From NCBI RefSeq assembly GCF_002939385.1, contig NZ_MULI01000020.1:42508-106507 (forward strand): DNA of 64,000 bases. Direction: 5' to 3'. Shown here in pieces: positions 58,762 through 64,000 of the stretch; position 1 is the first letter of the stretch, and each line of letters starts with the position of its first letter. The DNA is from Streptomyces sp. MH60. GTDB taxonomy: Bacteria; Actinomycetota; Actinomycetes; Streptomycetales; Streptomycetaceae. The notes beneath the pieces were generated by a model. The model was not told the origin of the DNA and made no database searches. It worked only from the letters and a program-made list of their open reading frames with translations. Position numbers and translations under genes: made by a program.

Positions 58762-60122
58762 ACTCCCCCCTGGACCTCCTGGACCGGCCCGCGCCCACCG
58801 CGCCCGCGGACCTGACCCTGCGGCGCGGTGCGGCGCGGGTCCTGCTCGACAACTGGACCGGCGCCTCCACCGTCCCCTCCCGCACCCTCTACCCGCACCA
58901 GTGGAGCTGGGACTCCGCCTTCGTCGCCATCGGGCTGCGCCACCTCTCGGTGCGCCGCGCCCAGCGGGAACTGGAGTCCCTGCTGGCCGCGCAGTGGGCC
59001 GACGGACGCGTGCCCCACATCGTCTTCAACCCCGCCCTGCCGCACGACGCCTACTTCCCGAGCCCCGACTTCTGGCAGTCCTCCACGGCGGGCCGGGCCG
59101 CCGGCGCCCCCTCGTCCGTCGAGACCTCCGGCATCGTCCAGCCGCCCGTGCACGCCCTGGCCGCCTGGCTGGTGCACCGGGCCGACCCGGCCGAGTCCCG
59201 GCGCCGCGGCTTCCTCGCCCGGGTCCGGCCGAGGCTCGCCGCCTGGCACGACTACCTGCTCGACCGCCGGGACCTCGGCGGGGGCGGCCTCGCGGCCGTC
59301 GTCCACCCGTGGGAACCCGGCATGGACAACAGCCCCAGCTGGGACCGGGCCCTGCGACGGGTCGAACCCAGCCCGCCCGGCACCTTCCGGCGCGCCGACC
59401 TCGACCACGGCCGCCCCGTCGACCGGCCCACCGACCTCGACTACGGCCGGTACGTCCGGCTGGCCACCGAGTACCGGGAGGCCGGCTACGACGACCGCGT
59501 CGTACGGCACCTCTTCGCCGTGGAGGACCCCGCCTTCAACGCCCTGCTGATCGTGAGCGAACTGGCCCTGGCCGCCATGGCACGCGAACTGGGGCTGCCC
59601 GCACGGCGGCACACCGAGCGGGCCGCCGAACTGACCCGGGCGCTGGTGGACCGGCTCTGGGACGAGGAGGCCGGCCTGTTCCGCGTGCGCGACCTGCACC
59701 GCGGCACACCGGTCGACGAGCGGACCGTCAGCGGACTGATCCCGCTCCTGGTCCCGCGCCTGCCGCGGCACGTCGTCCGGCGGCTGCACGCCACGCTCAC
59801 CGGACCGCACTTCAGCGCGCCGGCCACCGACCTGGTGCCCAGCTACGACCTGACCGGGCACGCCTTCCACCCCACCCGGTACTGGCGCGGTCCCGCCTGG
59901 TTCAACACGGCCTGGCTGATCGAGCGCGGGCTGCGCACCCACGGCCTGGGGCAGGACGCCGCGCGCCTGCGCGCCGGGTTCCTCGCGGAGGCCGGACGCT
60001 CCGGGTTCGCCGAGTACGTCGACCCCGCCACCGGCGCGGCCTGCGGCACCCGGCACTTCTCCTGGACCGCGGCGCTCACGCTCGACCTGCTCAGCGCCGA
60101 CCCGAAGGAGACCGGAGCATGA
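58758..60122 (+). CDS. MGH1-like glycoside hydrolase (GH63-type alpha/alpha barrel)
   Basis: A 454-residue cytoplasmic glycosidase. The family markers are LYPHQWSWDSAFVAIGL, PSPDFWQSST, VVHPWEPGMDNSPSWDRAL, and YWRGPAWFNTAWLIERGL with FSWTAALTLDL at the end. The W-E-x-G-M-D-N-S-P-x-W-D region is the catalytic-acid segment of mannosylglycerate/glucosylglycerate hydrolases. The enzyme should release glucose or mannose from a small glycoside. GTG at 58758 overlaps the isomerase stop, and the 3' end overlaps the debranching-like gene by 4 bp. Confidence 0.85.
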   Translation: MNSPLDLLDRPAPTAPADLTLRRGAARVLLDNWTGASTVPSRTLYPHQWSWDSAFVAIGLRHLSVRRAQRELESLLAAQWADGRVPHIVFNPALPHDAYFPSPDFWQSSTAGRAAGAPSSVETSGIVQPPVHALAAWLVHRADPAESRRRGFLARVRPRLAAWHDYLLDRRDLGGGGLAAVVHPWEPGMDNSPSWDRALRRVEPSPPGTFRRADLDHGRPVDRPTDLDYGRYVRLATEYREAGYDDRVVRHLFAVEDPAFNALLIVSELALAAMARELGLPARRHTERAAELTRALVDRLWDEEAGLFRVRDLHRGTPVDERTVSGLIPLLVPRLPRHVVRRLHATLTGPHFSAPATDLVPSYDLTGHAFHPTRYWRGPAWFNTAWLIERGLRTHGLGQDAARLRAGFLAEAGRSGFAEYVDPATGAACGTRHFSWTAALTLDLLSADPKETGA

Positions 60123-62056
60123 CCGCGGCCGACCCCCGCGTCCAACTGGTGCGCGACGCCACCTTCGTCCGCCTCGGCACCGACGGCGCGATCAGCGGCG
60201 TCCGCGGCTCGGCGCCCGACGGGCTGTTCCGCCAGGACGCCCGGCACCTCAGCCGCTGGCGCCTCACCGTCGACGGCACCGCTCCGGTCGCCCTCGTGCC
60301 CGCCACGGCGGACACCGACGACACGGCCACCGGCGTGCTGACCCCCGAGGGCACCCGGGACAACCCGCCCGCGTACACCGTCTTCCGACGGCAGAGCGTC
60401 ACCGCCGGCACGTTCACCGAACACCTGAGCCTGGTCAGCAACCGCCCCGACGCCGTGACGGCCCGCCTCGACCTCACCGTCGACGCCGACTTCGCCGACC
60501 TCTTCGAACTCCGCGCCGACGACCGCCACTACGCCAAGCCCGGCGCGGAGTACGAGAGCCGCGACACCGCCGAGGGAGTGCTCTTCAGCTACCGACGAGC
60601 CGACTGGCACGCCCGGACCGAACTCACCTGCAGCCCTGCCCCGGGCGAGTCGGCCCCCGCGCGGGACCAGCCGCGCTCCACCGCCCGGAAGCTGACCTGG
60701 CACCTGCCCCTCGACGCGCACGGACGGGCCGACCTGCACCTGACCGTCCGCGCCCACCCGCACGGACGGACCCGGCCGCCCGCCCCCACCCCTACCCCCG
60801 CCGCCGTACGGCGTCCCGTACGGCCCGACAGCGCGACGGACGACCTGACGCGCACCTGCGCACGCGGTCTCGCCGACATCGACCTGCTGACCATCCCGGT
60901 CCCCGGCGTCGACGGAGAGGACGTGCGGGTCCCGGCCGCCGGCATCCCGTGGTTCTTCACCCTGTTCGGCCGGGACTCACTGCTGACCGCCTACTTCCTG
61001 CTGCCGTACCGGCCCGCGACGTCCGCCGCCGTCCTCAGCGCGCTCGCCGCCACCCAGGGCCGGCGGCACGACCCCTTCAGCGGCGAGCAGCCCGGACGCA
61101 TCGTCCACGAGACCCGGCACGGCGAACTCGCCCACTTCCGGCAGGTCCCGTACGGCCGGTACTACGGCGCCGTCGACGCCACCCCGCTCTTCCTCGTCCT
61201 GCTCCACGCCCACCACGAGACGACCGGCGACCGGGCCCTGGCACAACGCCTGGAACCGCACGCCCGGCGGGCCGTGGACTGGATGCTCACCGACGGCGGC
61301 CTGGAGCAGCACGGGTACCTCGTGTACGACCCGGACCCGGGCGGGCTGGTCAACCAGAACTGGAAGGACTCCGCCGGCGCCGTCTGCTTCCGCGACGGAA
61401 CCCAGGCCGGGGGACCCGTCGCGGTCTGCGAGGCGCAGGGCTACGCCTACGACGCACTCCTGCGCACCGCCGAACTCGCCGACGCCGTCTGGCGGGACGA
61501 GGCCTGGGCTCGTCGGCTCCGCGAGCGCGCCGCCCGGCTGCGGGACCGCTTCACGGCGGACTTCTGGATGCCGGACGCGGACTTCCCCGCCCTCGCGCTG
61601 GACGGCGACGGCCGCCGGGTCGACGCGCTGGCCTCGGACGCCGGGCACCTGCTGTGGTCGGGCATCCTCGACCCGGAACGCTCCCGCCGGGTGGGCCGGC
61701 GACTCCTCGAGCCGGACTTCTTCTCCGGCTGGGCGATCCGCACCCTCGCCGCCGGACAGCGTCCGTACCACCCGCTGTCCTACCACCGGGGCAGCGCCTG
61801 GCCGCACGACAACGCGGTCATCGTCCTGGGCCTGGCCCGGCAGGGACTCGCGGCGGAGGTGCGCACCGTCGCGGAGGGACTCGTCGCGGCGGCGGCCCAT
61901 CACGGCCACCGGCTGCCCGAGGTCCTCGCCGGATACGACCGCTCGGCGACCACCGCGCCCGTTCCCTACCCCCATTCCTGCTCACCGCAGGCCTGGGCCG
62001 CCGCCACCCCGCTGGCCCTGCGGACGGCACTGGGGCGGGAACCACTCGGGCCCTGA
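60119..62056 (+). CDS. Amylo-alpha-1,6-glucosidase/glycogen-debranching-like enzyme
   Basis: A 645-residue protein: an N-terminal beta domain of the debranching-enzyme type (about residues 10-230, LVRDATFVRLGTDGAISGVR, GLFRQDARHLSRWRLTVDG) and an alpha/alpha toroid (about 260-640) with AGIPWFFTLFGRDSLLTAYFLLPY, NQNWKDSAGAVCFRDG, GYAYDALLRTAELA, YHPLSYHRGSAWPHDNAVIVLGL and VAYPHSCSPQAWAAA-like text. The F-G-R-D-S-L motif carries the catalytic Asp. It should trim alpha-linked glucose from an imported compound or glycan. It is the last gene of the plus-strand operon. Confidence 0.88.
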   Translation: MTAADPRVQLVRDATFVRLGTDGAISGVRGSAPDGLFRQDARHLSRWRLTVDGTAPVALVPATADTDDTATGVLTPEGTRDNPPAYTVFRRQSVTAGTFTEHLSLVSNRPDAVTARLDLTVDADFADLFELRADDRHYAKPGAEYESRDTAEGVLFSYRRADWHARTELTCSPAPGESAPARDQPRSTARKLTWHLPLDAHGRADLHLTVRAHPHGRTRPPAPTPTPAAVRRPVRPDSATDDLTRTCARGLADIDLLTIPVPGVDGEDVRVPAAGIPWFFTLFGRDSLLTAYFLLPYRPATSAAVLSALAATQGRRHDPFSGEQPGRIVHETRHGELAHFRQVPYGRYYGAVDATPLFLVLLHAHHETTGDRALAQRLEPHARRAVDWMLTDGGLEQHGYLVYDPDPGGLVNQNWKDSAGAVCFRDGTQAGGPVAVCEAQGYAYDALLRTAELADAVWRDEAWARRLRERAARLRDRFTADFWMPDADFPALALDGDGRRVDALASDAGHLLWSGILDPERSRRVGRRLLEPDFFSGWAIRTLAAGQRPYHPLSYHRGSAWPHDNAVIVLGLARQGLAAEVRTVAEGLVAAAAHHGHRLPEVLAGYDRSATTAPVPYPHSCSPQAWAAATPLALRTALGREPLGP

Positions 62057-62061
62057 CCCGG

Positions 62062-62577
62062 CTACTGCGACGCCGGCCGGGCGCGGCCCCGGCCCGGGGC
62101 GCCGGCGCGACGACGGCAGCCCGCGTCGTGCCGCGCGCCGAGCGAGGTCCACCACCGTTCGCAGCAGTCCTCGGGCAGCGGGACACGGTCGGCCACGGGG
62201 CGCGCGCACTCCGGTCCGTGCACGACACCCTCGGAGTGCCGCCAGAACGCGCAGCACGGCTCGAGACCGGGCGCGAACGGATCCCGCGGCTCCGGCCGGG
62301 CCAGCAGCTCGGCCCGCCGGGCCAGGGCGACCCTGCGCCGGTGCTCCGCGGCCTCACGGGCGGCGCACCAGGCGAAGACCGCGGCGACGTACAGTCCGGG
62401 CAGGGTCAGCCAGGAGTGGCGGATGGCCGCGTACACGGCGGCGGCGACAAGGAGCGCGGCGGCGGCACGGCACGCGCGGGCGGTGCGCAGGCTCGGCGTC
62501 ACAGGGAACTCCCGTGGGTCGGCGGGGGAGAAGGCCTCGGGACATCCGTATGCCCCCGGTTCGCCGCAGTACGTCAT
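62062..62577 (-). CDS. Uncharacterised Cys-rich membrane protein
   Basis: A 171-residue protein with two adjacent hydrophobic segments (ACRAAAALLVAAAVYAAI and LTLPGLYVAAVFAWCAAREAA). It also has several Cys-containing stretches on either side (YCGEPGAYGCPEAF, GLEPCCAFWRHSEGVVHGPEC, PLPEDCCERWWTS, AGCRRRAG). Cys-Cys pairs recall metal-binding or disulfide-bonded domains, but I know no family for it. The frame is open upstream to 62877; the ATG at 62577 starts just before the first Cys stretch. It converges on the debranching-like gene with only 5 bp between. Confidence 0.6.
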   Translation of the reverse strand: MTYCGEPGAYGCPEAFSPADPREFPVTPSLRTARACRAAAALLVAAAVYAAIRHSWLTLPGLYVAAVFAWCAAREAAEHRRRVALARRAELLARPEPRDPFAPGLEPCCAFWRHSEGVVHGPECARPVADRVPLPEDCCERWWTSLGARHDAGCRRRAGAPGRGRARPASQ

Positions 62578-62638
62578 TCCGTCGCGTCCGGCGGAAAATC
62601 CGTTGCGGCCACCCGCCGCGTGCCCGACTCTGCTCCTC

Positions 62639-63568
62639 ATGTCCACCGCCGACCTGCGACCGGCCACCCTTGCCGACGCCCCCGCCATCACCGGACTCCT
62701 CAACGAGATCGACCGGATCGAGATCGGCCGCCCCGAGACCGACCAGCACACCGTCGAAGCCGACCTGAAGCACCAGCAGACGGATCTGACCCGGGACTCG
62801 TGGCTCGCCTTCGACGACGGCCGGCTGGTCGCGTACGGGCTGCTGTGGGACGAGTCCGGCGGGGAGCGCGTCGACATCGACCACTACGTGCTGCCCGGCC
62901 ACCAGCGGACCGGGCTGCGCGTGCTGGTGGCCATGGAGGCCCGCGCCCTGGCCAAGGCCCGGGCCAACGGCGCGGAGCGCGCCGTCGTCCACCTCCACCT
63001 CAACGCCACGCCCACGACCGACACCGCGCTCCTCGCCGAGCGCGGCTGGAGCGTCGTCCGCACCCACCACGTCCTGCGCCGCGCGCTGGACCCGGCGGCC
63101 GACCTCCCGCCCGGGGCCCCGGCGGGCGTGCGGGTGCGGGCGTGTGCCACGGAGGCGGACCGCGTCCGGGTGCACGAGCTGTACCAGCGGTCGTTCGCCC
63201 AGCACTTCGACTTCCGGCCGCGCCCCTACCGGCTGTGGCTCGACGACATCGACGCCACGGGCCTCGACTGGTCCCTGGTGTGGCTCGCCGAGGCCGACGA
63301 CCTGGGCGACGCCGGGTTCCTGCTCGCCCGGGACGACCGCGAGGCCATGGGCTGGATCCGGAGCCTCGGCGTGCTGCGCGAGGCCCGCGGCCGCGGCCTG
63401 GGCGGGTTCCTGCTGCGGCACGCCTTCGCGGCCTTCGCCGCCCGGGGCCGGGACACGGTGGGCCTCGGTGTCGACACCGCCAACGCGACCGGCGCCCCGC
63501 GGCTGTACGGCCGCCATGGCATGACGGTCCACTTCGCGGTCGACACCTGGGAGGCCGTGATCGCCTGA
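62639..63568 (+). CDS. Double-domain GNAT N-acetyltransferase
   Basis: A 309-residue protein with two GNAT folds. Domain 1 (about residues 5-150) has LRPATLADAPAITGLLNEID and YVLPGHQRTGLRVLVAMEARALAKARANG. Domain 2 (about 165-309) has VRACATEADRVRVHELYQRSF and IRSLGVLREARGRGLGGFLLRHAFAAFAARG with a good R-G-x-G-x-G acetyl-CoA loop. Domain 1's loop is degenerate (R-T-G-L-R), so only domain 2 is likely to be active. VGLGVDTANATGAPRLYGRHGM is the typical end. It could acetylate an antibiotic or metabolite; MshD (mycothiol synthase) has this two-domain plan and is a possible relative. Confidence 0.82.
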   Translation: MSTADLRPATLADAPAITGLLNEIDRIEIGRPETDQHTVEADLKHQQTDLTRDSWLAFDDGRLVAYGLLWDESGGERVDIDHYVLPGHQRTGLRVLVAMEARALAKARANGAERAVVHLHLNATPTTDTALLAERGWSVVRTHHVLRRALDPAADLPPGAPAGVRVRACATEADRVRVHELYQRSFAQHFDFRPRPYRLWLDDIDATGLDWSLVWLAEADDLGDAGFLLARDDREAMGWIRSLGVLREARGRGLGGFLLRHAFAAFAARGRDTVGLGVDTANATGAPRLYGRHGMTVHFAVDTWEAVIA

Positions 63569-63575
63569 CGGCGCC

Positions 63576-64000
63576 TCACAGCACCATCGCGACCGCCACC
63601 GCGGCGAGCAGCGCGACGTACGTCCAGGCGTAGAGGCGGTCGGGAAGGTGCGGCGGTCGCCGGCGCAGCACCGCGATCACCGGCAGGGCGCCCAGGAGCA
63701 GTGCCCCGGCCGCGCGGAGGTCGACGAGGCCCACCAGGGACACGTGCGCGTGGGCATCGGCGGGTCCCGCGGAGGCGCCCAGGAAGACGGCGGCGGCCGG
63801 CAGCGCGGTCGCGAGGGTCAGCGGGTTGGCCAGCGCGGTCGCCACGTGCATCGTGTGCCCGGCCCGCCGCAGCGCGGGGACGGTCATCACGCTGCCCCCC
63901 ACGCCGAGGAAGGCGGCGACCGCGCCGACGGGCGCACCGACGACGGCCGGCAGCGGCCGCGGCGGTCCCGCGCGCCCCGGCCGCGGGCGCAGGAAGCCGG
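63576..64000 (-). CDS. TauE/SafE-family membrane protein, partial
   Basis: The C-terminal part of a sulfite-exporter-like permease; the 5' end is outside the window and the reading frame is open to position 64000. VVGAPVGAVAAFLGVGGSVMTVPALRRAGHTMHVATALANPL is the conserved second-half signature. It continues through three more membrane segments and ends LYAWTYVALLAAVAVAMVL. It is a second, distinct member of the family in the window (the other is at 32 kb). Confidence 0.82.
   Translation of the reverse strand, partial: GFLRPRPGRAGPPRPLPAVVGAPVGAVAAFLGVGGSVMTVPALRRAGHTMHVATALANPLTLATALPAAAVFLGASAGPADAHAHVSLVGLVDLRAAGALLLGALPVIAVLRRRPPHLPDRLYAWTYVALLAAVAVAMVL

Noticed and set aside
60949..63633. 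A long plus-strand open frame over the debranching-like gene and the GNAT gene
   Set aside because: Its sequence is Arg/Pro-rich and it runs through the convergent gene boundary; the real genes are in other frames.

Overview
The window is high-GC actinobacterial DNA, almost certainly from a Streptomyces chromosome. The support is strong third-position G/C, frequent GTG and a few TTG starts, 4-bp ATGA/GTGA operon overlaps, a complete conservon (cvnA-E with a CYP157-like P450), a class F sortase, a SpoIIE-type phosphatase and an orphan SchA/CurD protein. It reads as chromosomal metabolic and regulatory content. I see no rRNA, tRNA, CRISPR array, phage gene or insertion sequence.

Layout: 1-1.5 kb holds the end of a LysR regulator and a PepSY lipoprotein. 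1.5-7 kb is a small aromatic module (AAHS-type transporter, benzaldehyde dehydrogenase, benzoylformate decarboxylase) with a divergent LysR regulator. 7-12.5 kb carries an S51 peptidase, a probably frameshifted small membrane protein, phosphoglucomutase, an orphan P450, a methyltransferase remnant, an anti-sigma-type ATPase and an acetyltransferase. 12.7-16.2 kb holds a PAS-GAF-SpoIIE phosphatase, a secreted repeat protein and a class F sortase. 16.4-21.8 kb has a SchA/CurD protein facing an O-methyltransferase, a secreted beta-helix protein, a membrane-anchored Mrr-type nuclease and an isochorismatase-like hydrolase. 22-25.7 kb is a nanR-nanA-nanT-like locus and an Rpf-domain protein. 25.8-30 kb is a sulfonate-type ABC operon with a flavin monooxygenase, led by a 24-residue cysteine-ending leader peptide. 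30-33 kb holds a lone ABC ATPase, a secreted S1 protease and a TauE/SafE protein.

33-37 kb is the conservon. Directly after it is a DMATS-type prenyltransferase, preceded by a 35-codon mini-ORF whose stop overlaps the prenyltransferase start and whose RNA can form several hairpins. A flavin monooxygenase faces the prenyltransferase across a strong terminator. 39.8-45.5 kb is the phenylacetate pathway start (paaK-paaI divergent from paaABCDE, with paired TetR-type operators). 45.5-51.2 kb holds an alginate-lyase-family protein, an alpha/beta hydrolase, a kinase-like protein, TerB, GtrA and RidA.

51.2-62 kb is a carbohydrate-utilisation locus. On one strand lie a Gfo/Idh/MocA oxidoreductase, a ROK regulator, two permeases and a binding protein. 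On the other lie a medium-chain dehydrogenase, a TIM-barrel isomerase, an MGH1-like glycosidase and a debranching-enzyme-like glucosidase. It has no transport ATPase and its substrate cannot be read from sequence. The window ends with a membrane protein, a double-GNAT protein and a partial TauE/SafE gene. The most unusual items are the structured mini-ORF leader before the prenyltransferase, the sortase F/repeat-protein pair, the leader-peptide sulfur operon and the ROK sugar locus.
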